Source of the DNA: DATJGS01 sp035494735
GTDB taxonomy: Bacteria; Eisenbacteria; RBG-16-71-46
Length of the DNA: 64,000 nt
Assembly (NCBI GenBank): GCA_035494735.1
Contig: DATJGS010000011.1
Coordinates: 1-64,000 of the forward strand
Direction: 5' to 3'
Position numbers and translations under genes: made by a program. Shown here piece after piece: positions 5,573 through 13,654 of this stretch; position 1 is the first letter of the stretch; each line of letters starts with the position of its first letter. The notes beneath the pieces were generated by a model. It searched no databases, was not told the origin of the DNA, and was given only the letters and a program-made list of their open reading frames with translations.

Positions 5573-8083
5573 CTACTCCAGCCGCAATATCTTCGCGCTC
5601 ACGACCCGCTCGCTCGAGCTCGCGCGCACGAGGTAGAGCCCGGTGCTCGCGGGCGCGCCCGCCTCGTCGCGCCCGTTCCACGGCAGGTTCGTGGTGCCGG
5701 GGGGCAGGGGACCTCGATGCAGCTGGCGTACGAAGCGCCCCGCGACGTCGTAGATCGCGACGTCGACGTCCCCGGCCCGAGGCTGGGCAAAGCTCACGAC
5801 GAGCTGGGAACGGAACGGATTCGGCCACGTCCGAAGCGTGGTGGCCGGAGGCGCGTGCGCCGTGAGATCGACGGCGGTCGTCGCTCCGCCCTGGAGCACG
5901 GCGAAATTCGATTGCGCGCGGCCCGCGACTCCGTCGAAGGAGCCGCCGACAATGACACGGCCTGGGCTCAGCGCGATCGCCTGCACGGTGACGGGATCGC
6001 TCTCGGTGCCGCTGAAATCAGCGCCCCACGGCCTGACCTCCCCATTCGTCAGATCGATGCTCGCCAGGCCCACGTGGGGATCTCCACCGAGGCTGGAGAA
6101 GCGGCCGGCGACGTACAGCGTCGGGTAGTCGAACGCGAACGCGAGAACGGGGGCGTCCGCGTAGTCGTCCCAGGTGTTCGCATGGGCGTCGATCGGGTCG
6201 AGGGCCGCGAGGTCGTCACGCGGCCGCCCACCGGCATGATCGAAGGAGCCACCGACCCAGATGCGCGTCCCATCGTTCGCGAGAGCGAGAACTGCACCGT
6301 CGCCGCCCAATTGCGGATCCCAGGGGCCCAGGGACCCGGTGGCCGTGTCGACCGCCGCGAGTGCGGTGCGCGCAATGCCACCCATGAAGGAGAAGACGCC
6401 CCCGACATAGACAAGTCCACCCTTCACTGCGAGCGCGTTCACGCCGAGGTTGCCGAGGTCGAACGAGGGCGGATGCCAGGTCGTTGCACTGCCCGTGAGC
6501 AGGTCGACGGCGGCGAGGTTGTTGCGCGGCTGTCCTCCGGCTGACGTGATGAATCCACCCAGATACGCGACGTTCCCGCCCAGGGCCATCGTGGTCACGG
6601 CCCCGGTCAGCACCGGCTGCCAGCCCGTCAGGGCTCCGGTGCTCAAATCGATTGCCGCGGCGTTCGTGCGGGCGACCCCGCCAATACTGTTGAAGACTCC
6701 CCCGACGTAGAGCTTGCCGCCGCTCGGCACCATCGAAAGGACGCCGCCGCCGGCGCTCACGTCGGCGCTCCAGTTGGTCGGCAGCCCGGTCGTGGCGTCG
6801 ATGGCCGCGAGACCGATGCGCGGCACGCCTCCGGCGGTCGTGAGGCGCCCGCCTACGAAGATGGCATTCGCGCCCGCGGCGATCGCGGTCGCGGACGCGC
6901 TTGCCGCTGGGTCCCAGCTCGTCGCGGCGCCGGTCGTGAGATCGAGGGCCGCGAGACCGTTCCGCAGCACGCCGCCAATCGTCGTGAAGGCGCCGCACGC
7001 GTAGAGCGAGCTTCCGAAAATGGTGAGCCCGGTAACGGAGCCGTTCGCGCCGGGATCCCAGCCGGACAGGACGCTCCCGGTCGTGAGATCGAGCGCCGCG
7101 ATGCACTGCCGCTGCACGCCGTTGATCGTGGTGAAATCGCCGCCGATGTAGACGGGCCCACCCTGAAGTGGCGGGAGGATCGCCCGGACATTGCCACTCA
7201 CAAACGGCGCCCAGGTGAACGGAGTCCCCGTCCCGGCGTCGATCGCGGCGACGTGCCAATGCGCTTGGCCGTTGACGGTCGTGAACGTCCCACCCGCGTA
7301 GATCGTCACCGTGAACGGAAAGCGATCGAGCACCCGCAGCGCGAGGCAGATCACGGTTCCGTTCAGGCTGGGAGCCCACCCGGTCACCGCGCCCAGGCTG
7401 GTATCGACCGCGGCGAGACTGGTAACGGTTTGGCCATCGATCGTGTCGAAGGCCCCGCCGATGTAGACCGAGCTCCCGAATGCGACCAGGGCGGTCACGC
7501 TGCCGCTGATCGGATCGCTCGTGTTGACGGGATTCGGGTTCCACGGCGTCAGCGCACCGGTCGTCACATCGCACGCCGCTGCGTCGTTGCGAGCCTGGCC
7601 ATCGACGGATACGAAGCGGCCTCCGAAGTACACCCGCGATCCGGACACAGCGATCGTGTTGATCGAGGGTGCATTCAGAGGCGGTCCCGTCATCGTGAAG
7701 CCCGACGCGAACGCGGTCACGTGCCCGCTCGCGTCGATCTGGGCGAGACCGCCGCGCGGCTGCCCCTGGACGCTGCTGAAGGTGCCGCCGATGTACCAGC
7801 CCCCGGCTCCATCCCAGGCGACCGCGTTCACGATGCCCACGACCCCGGGATAGGGCTGGAGCGGAGCGGCGGTGTTCGGGTCGAACTCGACGAAGCCCCC
7901 GGTGGGTGGCCCGATCCGGGTGAACGTCCCACCCAGGTAGATCGTGTTGTTCGAGACCGCGACTGCGCGGACCGCCCCGTTGGGACCCCAGACTTGATCC
8001 TGGGGAACCTGGGCGTGAGCCGCGACGGGCACGACGAACGCGGCGAACTGCGCCGCACACGCCACAACACGGACGCAACGCAT
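5573..8083 (-). CDS. Secreted delta-60-type beta-propeller protein with FlgD-like C-terminal sorting domain
   Basis: This is an 836-residue exported protein. The signal peptide is VVACAAQFAAFVVPVAAHA. The body contains about 14 tandem repeats of the pattern [IVL]Y-x-GG-x-F-x-x-x-x-G-x-x-R-x-x-[LA]AA-x-D-x-x-T-G-x-x-x-x-W-x-P, the DUF5122/delta-60 type, which should fold as propeller blades. The last about 85 residues are an Ig-like FlgD domain (NPFRSQLVVSF, VDVAIYDVAGRFVRQL, WNGRDEAGAPASTGLYLVRA) ending in AKILRLE. In FCB bacteria this domain directs secretion and surface attachment by type IX-like systems. ATG 8083 has GGAGA upstream. It is probably a surface-displayed binding or matrix protein; no catalytic motif is visible. 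Confidence 0.85.
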   Translation of the reverse strand: MRCVRVVACAAQFAAFVVPVAAHAQVPQDQVWGPNGAVRAVAVSNNTIYLGGTFTRIGPPTGGFVEFDPNTAAPLQPYPGVVGIVNAVAWDGAGGWYIGGTFSSVQGQPRGGLAQIDASGHVTAFASGFTMTGPPLNAPSINTIAVSGSRVYFGGRFVSVDGQARNDAAACDVTTGALTPWNPNPVNTSDPISGSVTALVAFGSSVYIGGAFDTIDGQTVTSLAAVDTSLGAVTGWAPSLNGTVICLALRVLDRFPFTVTIYAGGTFTTVNGQAHWHVAAIDAGTGTPFTWAPFVSGNVRAILPPLQGGPVYIGGDFTTINGVQRQCIAALDLTTGSVLSGWDPGANGSVTGLTIFGSSLYACGAFTTIGGVLRNGLAALDLTTGAATSWDPAASASATAIAAGANAIFVGGRLTTAGGVPRIGLAAIDATTGLPTNWSADVSAGGGVLSMVPSGGKLYVGGVFNSIGGVARTNAAAIDLSTGALTGWQPVLTGAVTTMALGGNVAYLGGFITSAGGQPRNNLAAVDLLTGSATTWHPPSFDLGNLGVNALAVKGGLVYVGGVFSFMGGIARTALAAVDTATGSLGPWDPQLGGDGAVLALANDGTRIWVGGSFDHAGGRPRDDLAALDPIDAHANTWDDYADAPVLAFAFDYPTLYVAGRFSSLGGDPHVGLASIDLTNGEVRPWGADFSGTESDPVTVQAIALSPGRVIVGGSFDGVAGRAQSNFAVLQGGATTAVDLTAHAPPATTLRTWPNPFRSQLVVSFAQPRAGDVDVAIYDVAGRFVRQLHRGPLPPGTTNLPWNGRDEAGAPASTGLYLVRASSSERVVSAKILRLE

Positions 8084-8139
8084 GTCGGCTTCTCCGGCGA
8101 TGAGGGGCGCTCCGCAGGACTCCTTACTACTACTTACGT

Positions 8140-8155
8140 TTCACGGGCCTGTGAA
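8140..8155. promoter_or_regulatory. Short inverted repeat in the divergent spacer
   Basis: TTCAC-GGGCCT-GTGAA lies in the spacer between the propeller gene (minus) and the Tat protein gene (plus). It is flanked by an AT-rich stretch of TAC/ACT triplets at 8122-8137 that probably contains promoter elements. The arms are short, so this is only a candidate operator. Confidence 0.3.
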
Positions 8156-8274
8156 CGAACAGGAGCGTCGAGCTCGGCATCCCACGGGATTCGTCCCCGC
8201 GCCCGCTCGACCCCGTGCTAACCTCCCCAACCTCTTCGCCCGCGACGCTTCTCGCTCGCCCCAAGGAGGCACGC

Positions 8275-8646
8275 ATGGCCGAGTTCCCCGAACCCACCTC
8301 GCCCGATCGACGCGAGTTCCTGAAGCGCGTCGGCTTCGCCGGTCTCGGCACCACGCTCGGCGGGCCCGCGATCGCGTTCGCGCAGAGCGCCGCGCCGAAA
8401 CCCGGCACGCCCAAGCCGGCTGCGGCCGACACGAGCCACGTGACGCCCGCGGCTGCGCCCGAGGCGCCGTCCGACGCCGCGAAGGCGCTCGCGCAGGTGA
8501 TCCACATCCGCTACGGCGCATTCCTCGACGCCGACCAGATGAAGGACGTCACCGAGGAGATCGACCAGCGCATCTCGGGCGGCGAGGCGCTGCGCAAGGC
8601 CAAGCTCGCGAACGGCGACGAACCCGACTTCACGTTCAAACCCTGA
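8275..8646 (+). CDS. Small Tat-signal protein encoded with an amidase
   Basis: This is a 123-residue protein with a twin-arginine signal (DRREFLKRVGFAGLGTTLGGPA), so it should be exported folded. A Pro/Ala-rich linker follows, then a short helical domain (ALAQVIHIRYGAFLDADQMKDV; EEIDQRISGGEALRKAKLANGDEPDF). I do not recognise a named family for the C-terminal domain. ATG 8275 has AAGGAGG at 8263-8269. The stop is 7 bases before the amidase start, so the two are very likely translated from one mRNA, and the small protein may be an accessory or specificity subunit of the amidase. Confidence 0.8.
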   Translation: MAEFPEPTSPDRREFLKRVGFAGLGTTLGGPAIAFAQSAAPKPGTPKPAAADTSHVTPAAAPEAPSDAAKALAQVIHIRYGAFLDADQMKDVTEEIDQRISGGEALRKAKLANGDEPDFTFKP

Positions 8647-8653
8647 GGCCGAC

Positions 8654-10060
8654 ATGGAAACCCGCGACCTGTTTCTCCCGGTGCGCGAACTGTCGGCGCG
8701 CATTCGCACGAAGAAGCTCTCGCCCGTCGATCTGACGAAGGCCTGTCTCGATCGCCTCGACACGGTCGGGCGCAAACTGAACGCCGTCGTCACGCTGATG
8801 CGCGACGCGGCCATGGTCGAAGCGCGCCAGGCCGAGCGCGACATCGCGGCCGGCCAGTCCAAGGGACCGCTGCACGGCATCCCGTACGGCGTGAAGGACC
8901 TGCTCGCGACGAAGGGCGTGCCGACCACGTGGGGCGCGGCGCCGTACCGCGATCAGGTGTTCGACTACGACGCCACGGTCGTCCAGCGGCTACGCCACTC
9001 GGGTGCGATCCTGGTCGCGAAGCTGGCGATGGTCGAGCTGGCGGGCGGCATGGGCTACAACCATCCGGACGCTTCGTTCACCGGGCCGGGGCTTTCGCCG
9101 TGGAACACGGGTTTCTGGAGCGGCGGCTCCTCCAGCGGTCCGGGCGCGGCGGTGTCGTCGGGCTGCGTGCCGTTCGCCATCGGATCGGAGACGTCGGGCT
9201 CGATCCTCACGCCGTCCGCGTACTGCGGCGTGACCGGCCTGCGTCCGACGTACGGCCGCGTCAGCCGTCACGGCGCGATGGCGCTGTGCTGGACGCTCGA
9301 CAAACTCGGACCGATGGCGCGTTCGGCGGATGACACGGGGCTCGTCCTGGCCGCCATCGCCGGGCACGACGCGAACGACGAGACGAGCGCGCACCAGGGT
9401 TTCCCGTACGCGGACGCACCCGAGGCGCCACGCAAGCCGATGCGCGTCGCCGTGCCGAAGGGTTGCGTCGAGAAGGTGCAGCCCGCGGTGCGCGAGAACT
9501 TCGAGCACGCGCTGGCCGCGCTCGGCGCGGCGGTCACGATCACGCGCGACGTCGAATGGCCGGACCTGCCGTGGGGGCCGGCGGTCGGCGCGATCGTCGG
9601 CGCGGAAGGCGCGAGCGCGTTCCTCGAGCTGATCGAGAGCGGACGCGTGCGCGAACTCCAGTGCACGGACGACCGCCACGGCGGCTACGCGGCCACGTTG
9701 ATCCCGGCGGTCGACTATCTGCAGGCCATGCGCCTGCGCAAGCCGATGCGCGCGGCGCTCGCCAAGCTCTATCAATCGTTCGACGTCGTCGCCACGCCGA
9801 CGCGCGCCACGGTCGCGTATCCGGCCGACAAGCGCTTCGACCAGGCGTATCCGGGCGTCAGCGGTGGACCGCCGGTGATCGCGGCCGGCAATCTGTGCGG
9901 ACTGCCGGCGCTCGCCATGCCCACGGGCTACGGCGAGAATGGACTGCCGACGTCGATGGCGTTCATGGGCGCGCCGTTCTCGGAGATGGAGCTGATCCGC
10001 CTCGGGCACGTGCACCAGCAGCACAGCGACTGGCACACGCGCGTGCCGACGATGGTCTGA
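8654..10060 (+). CDS. Amidase signature family enzyme
   Basis: This is a 468-residue protein of normal family length. The Ser-cisSer-Lys catalytic set is present: Lys81 in GVKDLL, cis-Ser159 in the GGSSSG motif and nucleophile Ser183 in GSETSGS. Members of this family hydrolyse amide bonds, from the GatA transamidase subunit to aryl and peptide amidases. The gene is not part of a gatCAB operon here, and it pairs with a small Tat-exported protein instead. It has no signal peptide of its own, so it is either cytoplasmic or exported as a complex with its partner. The substrate cannot be read from the sequence. Confidence 0.9.
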   Translation: METRDLFLPVRELSARIRTKKLSPVDLTKACLDRLDTVGRKLNAVVTLMRDAAMVEARQAERDIAAGQSKGPLHGIPYGVKDLLATKGVPTTWGAAPYRDQVFDYDATVVQRLRHSGAILVAKLAMVELAGGMGYNHPDASFTGPGLSPWNTGFWSGGSSSGPGAAVSSGCVPFAIGSETSGSILTPSAYCGVTGLRPTYGRVSRHGAMALCWTLDKLGPMARSADDTGLVLAAIAGHDANDETSAHQGFPYADAPEAPRKPMRVAVPKGCVEKVQPAVRENFEHALAALGAAVTITRDVEWPDLPWGPAVGAIVGAEGASAFLELIESGRVRELQCTDDRHGGYAATLIPAVDYLQAMRLRKPMRAALAKLYQSFDVVATPTRATVAYPADKRFDQAYPGVSGGPPVIAAGNLCGLPALAMPTGYGENGLPTSMAFMGAPFSEMELIRLGHVHQQHSDWHTRVPTMV

Positions 10061-10136
10061 AGGCTTCGCGAACTGTTTCGATCCGGGCGCCCGCCGGTGT
10101 GGGCGTGTCGTTCTCTTGAAGGAAGTGGAGGAACCG

Positions 10137-10514
10137 ATGATGACGAAATCGCGCGCCCTGCTGGCGGCGTGCCTGATGGCGGCCGCGGCCCTGACCGTGG
10201 GCTGCGGCGGCGACATGGTGAAGCAGCTCATGGCGAACCCCGAGATGCAGGGCAAGGTCATGGACGCGATCACCCAGAACAGCGGCATGGCGAGCCAGAT
10301 GATGGACAAATTCATGGCCAACGACAGCCTGCGCACGCTGGTCATCACCAAGGTGATGGCCGACGGCGGCGCCAAGCAGTCCATCATGGCGGCGATGTCG
10401 AAGGACCAGACGATGATCGATGGCGTGCTCAACGTGGCCGTGCAGGATCCGGCCATGAAGGAGCACGTGATGACGCTGTTCAAGGGCATGCAGATGGCGA
10501 CCGCCAAGCACTAG
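10137..10514 (+). CDS. Small exported/lipoprotein-like Met-rich protein
   Basis: This is a 125-residue protein with a hydrophobic signal (ALLAACLMAAAALTVGCGG) ending in a VGC that could be a lipid attachment site. The mature part is helical and strikingly rich in methionine, with repeats of the type PEMQGKVMDAI, SQMMDKFMAND and DPAMKEHVM. This resembles small spore- or metal-associated Met-rich proteins only loosely; I do not recognise the family. ATG 10137 and ATG 10140 share the GGAGG at 10127-10131. It lies 76 bases after the amidase and may be read from the same transcript. Confidence 0.7.
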   Translation: MMTKSRALLAACLMAAAALTVGCGGDMVKQLMANPEMQGKVMDAITQNSGMASQMMDKFMANDSLRTLVITKVMADGGAKQSIMAAMSKDQTMIDGVLNVAVQDPAMKEHVMTLFKGMQMATAKH

Positions 10515-10607
10515 AGGCGTTCCGCCGCGAGCGGGGCGACGCGGCCGCGCGGGCGCTTCGCGTTTCCGTGGCGGTCGCCGCCTTCACGCAACCGAGGAGT
10601 CTCATCC

Positions 10608-11441
10608 ATGAATCCAGAAGCGAGCAGTACGGCGGCAACCGCCGCCGATCCCTACGAACAGTTCAAGGCCATGCAGCGCGCGTCGTGGGCGAATTTCGGC
10701 CCGCTCGCGATGCATACGACGCCGACGGCCGCGCGGCTCGTGCGCTTCGCCGGCGTCAAGTCGGGGCAGCGCATGCTCGACGTGGCCGGTGGCACCGGTG
10801 TCGTCTCGGTCACGGCGGCGCGCCTCGGTGCAAAGGTCACGGGCTCCGATCTGACGCCCGAGCTGCTCGAGCAGGCGCGCGAGAACGCGCGCATCGCGGG
10901 CGTCGACATCGAGTTCAAAGAGGCGGACGTCGAGAAACTGCCGTTCGGCGACGCGCAGTTCGACGTCGTGACGAGCCAGTTCGGCCACATGTTCGCGCCG
11001 CGGCCCGACGTCGCGATCAAGGAGATGCTGCGCGTGCTGAAGCCCGGCGGGGTGATCGCGTTCTCGACGTGGCCGCCCGATCACTATGTCGGCAGGATGT
11101 TCTCGATGGTCGCGCGCTACCTGCCCCCGCCGCCGGCCGGCGTGTCGCCGCCGATCCAGTGGGGCGAGCCGGCGATCGTCCGCGAGCGTCTCGGCTCGGC
11201 GGTCAGGGACATCGCGTTCGACCGCGAGACGATGCTGGTGGGCGCGCTGAGCCCGCAGCATACGCGCTTCGTGAGCGAGAGGACGTCAGGGCCGGTGACC
11301 AGGCTCGTACAGACGCTCGAAGGCACCGATCCCGCGAAGCTCGCGGAATTCCGCCGCGAGTTCGAGGCGCTCGTCGCCGAGTACCTCGACCAGAACATCG
11401 TGCGTCAGTCGTTCCTCATGACGCGCGCGGTGAAGGTCTAG
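10608..11441 (+). CDS. Class I SAM-dependent methyltransferase
   Basis: This is a 277-residue protein with a UbiE/Methyltransf_11-type Rossmann domain. Motif I is LDVAGGTGVVSV, an acidic GSDLTPELLEQA strand end binds the ribose, FKEADVEKLPFGDAQFDVV contains motif II and the post-motif Asp, and LRVLKPGGVIAFSTW is motif III. A C-terminal helical region of about 100 residues probably forms the substrate lid. The substrate is unknown; this subfamily methylates small molecules rather than nucleic acids. ATG 10608 has GAGGAG upstream. Confidence 0.85.
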   Translation: MNPEASSTAATAADPYEQFKAMQRASWANFGPLAMHTTPTAARLVRFAGVKSGQRMLDVAGGTGVVSVTAARLGAKVTGSDLTPELLEQARENARIAGVDIEFKEADVEKLPFGDAQFDVVTSQFGHMFAPRPDVAIKEMLRVLKPGGVIAFSTWPPDHYVGRMFSMVARYLPPPPAGVSPPIQWGEPAIVRERLGSAVRDIAFDRETMLVGALSPQHTRFVSERTSGPVTRLVQTLEGTDPAKLAEFRREFEALVAEYLDQNIVRQSFLMTRAVKV

Positions 11442-11509
11442 CGCTTCGGGAGGGGCGGGTCGTAGGTCGTGCGCGCCAAGGGCCCGCCGTTCGACCGACG
11501 AGGTGATTC

Positions 11510-11539
11510 GGGCGCGGGCACGATCGTGTGCCCGCGCCC
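11510..11539. terminator. Perfect 12-bp hairpin between convergent genes
   Basis: GGGCGCGGGCAC (11510-11521) pairs with GTGCCCGCGCCC (11528-11539) around the loop GATCGT. It lies between the methyltransferase stop and the end of the convergent membrane protein gene, 6 bases from the latter. No U run. Confidence 0.6.
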
Positions 11540-11545
11540 TCGTCG

Positions 11546-11923
11546 TTACGCCACGTCGCGCAATGCGACCTGCACGTCGCGCGGAGCCGCGAGACGCTGC
11601 GTGCGGATGGCGCGGAACATCACGAGCTTGATCGCACCGCGATCGAGCGCCATGCCGTCCGCCTTGGCGCGGGCTTCCAACTTGCCCATGAGATCGGACA
11701 GCAGGCCGGGCAGGCTCTCCTTCTGCCCGCTGTAGTTCGCGCGCATGTACTCCGAGACCAGCGCCTCGGCCGCGCCGTTGAACGTCCTGAATTTCGCGAG
11801 GTCGACGCCGAGCGTCGCCACGGAGGCGCCCAGAATGCCGCGCTTGCGCAGCACGAACACGACGACCGCGGTCGTGACGGCGAGGTCGAAGACCACGATC
11901 AGGATCATCCACACTGGGTTCAC
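11546..11923 (-). CDS. Small membrane-anchored hypothetical protein
   Basis: This is a 125-residue protein. A single N-terminal transmembrane helix (MILIVVFDLAVTTAVVVFVL) is followed by basic residues (RKRG) and a helical cytoplasmic domain of about 95 residues. I do not recognise a family. GTG 11923 is preferred because it places the membrane segment at the N-terminus and has GAGGA 8 bases upstream. An in-frame TTG at 11989 would add 22 polar residues. A pair of strong hairpins lies upstream at 11993-12124 and would be in its 5' leader. Confidence 0.6.
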   Translation of the reverse strand: MNPVWMILIVVFDLAVTTAVVVFVLRKRGILGASVATLGVDLAKFRTFNGAAEALVSEYMRANYSGQKESLPGLLSDLMGKLEARAKADGMALDRGAIKLVMFRAIRTQRLAAPRDVQVALRDVA

Positions 11924-11992
11924 GTGCGCGGTCCTCGGGGTCGGGGGCAGGTCGGAGACGTTCCGCGGGTTATCGGCCGCCGCCCACAAAGA

Positions 11993-12124
11993 CTTGCGCT
12001 CCGCGCCAACTGGGGCACGGAGCGCAAGGAAACAAGGGACGCCGGGCAGCGGGCAGTCCTAAGCAAGGTGTGTGGCACGTCCTCAACCGCACTGAGGCAC
12101 GATCGAGTCGAACTGCCCGGCGTC
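11993..12124 (-). ncRNA. Candidate structured RNA or 5' leader: two adjacent perfect hairpins
   Basis: Two long exact inverted repeats lie side by side. CTTGCGCTCCG (11993-12003) pairs with CGGAGCGCAAG (12018-12028), an 11-bp stem with a 14-base loop. GACGCCGGGCAG (12038-12049) pairs with CTGCCCGGCGTC (12113-12124), a 12-bp stem enclosing 63 bases that contain a smaller CCTCA/TGAGG hairpin. On the minus strand the short hairpin comes second and is followed by TCTTTG, like a terminator, and then by the small membrane protein gene. It does not fit tRNA, SRP RNA or tmRNA. Strand and identity are inferred. Confidence 0.35.
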
Positions 12125-12442
12125 GATCCCGGAATTCTCGGCGTCGGCATCGATGAACGATCGGTGCGGGGGGAGCCCGGTCCGATGCGGCACTTTCATC
12201 AACGGCCGACATCGTGACTCGCGGGCCCGCGAAATTCAAGTCTGGACCCGAAGAATTCACACATGCGTCCACCGCGTCCGTGATGCATGCATCGGGCCGC
12301 GCTGCTGCGTTTTCATGCGTTCGCGCCGCGGGTCGCCGCGCGCGACCGTCTCGCTGGACGTAACGACAGCGACATGCGCCGCGCACTTCGAGCACTTTCG
12401 CCGGTGGCGCGCGATAACCCGCCCGCACGGCGCGCGCTGCGG
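12125..12442. other. Intergenic region without a recognisable gene
   Basis: This stretch lies downstream of the HtrA gene. Translations in all frames are compositionally poor. The only distinct element is the 12-bp palindrome GATGCATGCATC at 12282-12293. I see nothing else that can be supported. Confidence 0.4.
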
Positions 12443-13498
12443 TCAGGCGGCGACGTGCGGCCTGGATTCCTCGGGCACGACGTCGAGCGTGACCAGCGAC
12501 AGGTCGCGGATCAGCGTGAGACGCGCGGACACGCCGATGCGCTCCTCGCCGAGCAAGCGATGCAGCCCGTCGACCTCGCCGATCGGTTGATCGTCGAGCG
12601 CCACGAGGATGTCGCGTTCCTCAACGCCGGCCCGCGCGGCCGGGCTGTCCTTCTCGACCGTCACCACGCGCACGCCACGCGGCGCCGCCAGGCGCAGGGC
12701 CTGCGCGAGACGCCGCGGCAACGGAACGTTCTGGCCGCCGAGGCCGAGATACGCGCGGCGGATGCGGCCGTCGCGGATCAAGAGGCCGGCCACGTGCCAC
12801 GCGGTCGAGATCGGGATCGCGAAGCACAGGTTCTGCGCCGGCAGGATCATCGCCGTGTTCACGCCGACCACGCGACCGCGCGCGTCCACGAGCGGGCCGC
12901 CCGAGTTGCCCGGGTTCAGCGCCGCATCCGTCTGGATGATGCCGTCCATGAGCCGGCCGTTGCGCGAGCGCAGCGAGCGGCCGAGCGCGCTGACGACGCC
13001 GGCGGTCACCGTGTACTCGAATCCGTAGGGATTGCCGATCGCGATCACGAGCTGGCCGGGGCGCAGCGAACTCGAGTCGCCCATCTCGACGGACGGCAGA
13101 CTCGTCGAGCGCACGCGAATGACGGCGAGATCCGTGTCCGGGTCGTCGCCGACCAGGTCGGCCTGGAAGCGCTGCCCATCCGGGAGCGTCGCATGGATGC
13201 TGCTCGCGCCGCTCACCACGTGGCTGTTCGTGAGGATCAGGCCGTCCGGCGTGAACACGAAGCCCGAGCCCGAGCCGCCCTGCTGCGTGCCGCGGCGTCC
13301 CTTGTCGCGCGCCGGCTGGCGCACTTCGATGAGCGCGACGGCCGGGCTGACCTTCTGCGCCGCGAACATGACGGCGCGCGAGTACGCGTCGTGCAGTTCG
13401 GCGTCCGTCGGCTCCACGTCCGCGGGCACGGGATCGGGGACGGAAGGCGCGCGCGAACTCACGTCCGAATCGAGCAGCTCCAGCGAGGGGTGACGCAT
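12443..13498 (-). CDS. HtrA/DegP-like trypsin-type serine protease with one PDZ domain
   Basis: This is a 351-residue protease with the full triad: His93 in TNSHVV, Asp123 in DPDTDLAVI and Ser199 in NPGNSGGPL. A single PDZ domain follows at about residues 255-345 (LGLGGQNVPLPRRLA; PAARAGVEERDILVALDDQPI). These proteases degrade or refold misfolded proteins, usually in the periplasm. Here the first 40 residues are acidic and Pro-rich with no hydrophobic signal or membrane helix, so it looks cytoplasmic or exported by an unusual route. ATG 13498 has GGAGGCGAC immediately upstream, which supports the start. Confidence 0.9.
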   Translation of the reverse strand: MRHPSLELLDSDVSSRAPSVPDPVPADVEPTDAELHDAYSRAVMFAAQKVSPAVALIEVRQPARDKGRRGTQQGGSGSGFVFTPDGLILTNSHVVSGASSIHATLPDGQRFQADLVGDDPDTDLAVIRVRSTSLPSVEMGDSSSLRPGQLVIAIGNPYGFEYTVTAGVVSALGRSLRSRNGRLMDGIIQTDAALNPGNSGGPLVDARGRVVGVNTAMILPAQNLCFAIPISTAWHVAGLLIRDGRIRRAYLGLGGQNVPLPRRLAQALRLAAPRGVRVVTVEKDSPAARAGVEERDILVALDDQPIGEVDGLHRLLGEERIGVSARLTLIRDLSLVTLDVVPEESRPHVAA

Positions 13499-13619
13499 GT
13501 CGCCTCCGAAGAAGAACGATCGGCCCGCGCGACCCCTGGGGGAGTCGCCGGGCGTTCCACAAGAATTCGTCGACGAACGCTTGGATGCGGCTGGGCGCCG
13601 TTCGAATCACCGGCGCCGC

Positions 13620-13647
13620 GCGGGACGCCCGGGGGAGGGCGTCCCGC
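13620..13647 (-). terminator. Perfect 11-bp hairpin after the repeat-containing secreted protein gene
   Basis: GCGGGACGCCC (13620-13630) pairs with GGGCGTCCCGC (13637-13647) around a 6-base loop, 7 bases beyond the stop codon at 13655 on the minus strand. The following bases are GC-rich without a U run. Confidence 0.55.
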
Positions 13648-13654
13648 CTGCGGT

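Noticed and set aside
12038..12124. Possible tRNA or SRP RNA in the large hairpin
   Set aside because: The TTCGACTC lies at the wrong end for a tRNA, and no GGAA tetraloop core of SRP RNA is present. Kept only as an unassigned structure.
12282..12293. 12-bp palindrome GATGCATGCATC as an operator
   Set aside because: Too short and not near a gene start (it lies downstream of htrA). Mentioned but not called as regulatory.
13590..13625. T-loop-like TTCGAATC flanked by GGCGCC
   Set aside because: No acceptor, D or anticodon arm can be built around it, and the flanks are not a proper T stem.
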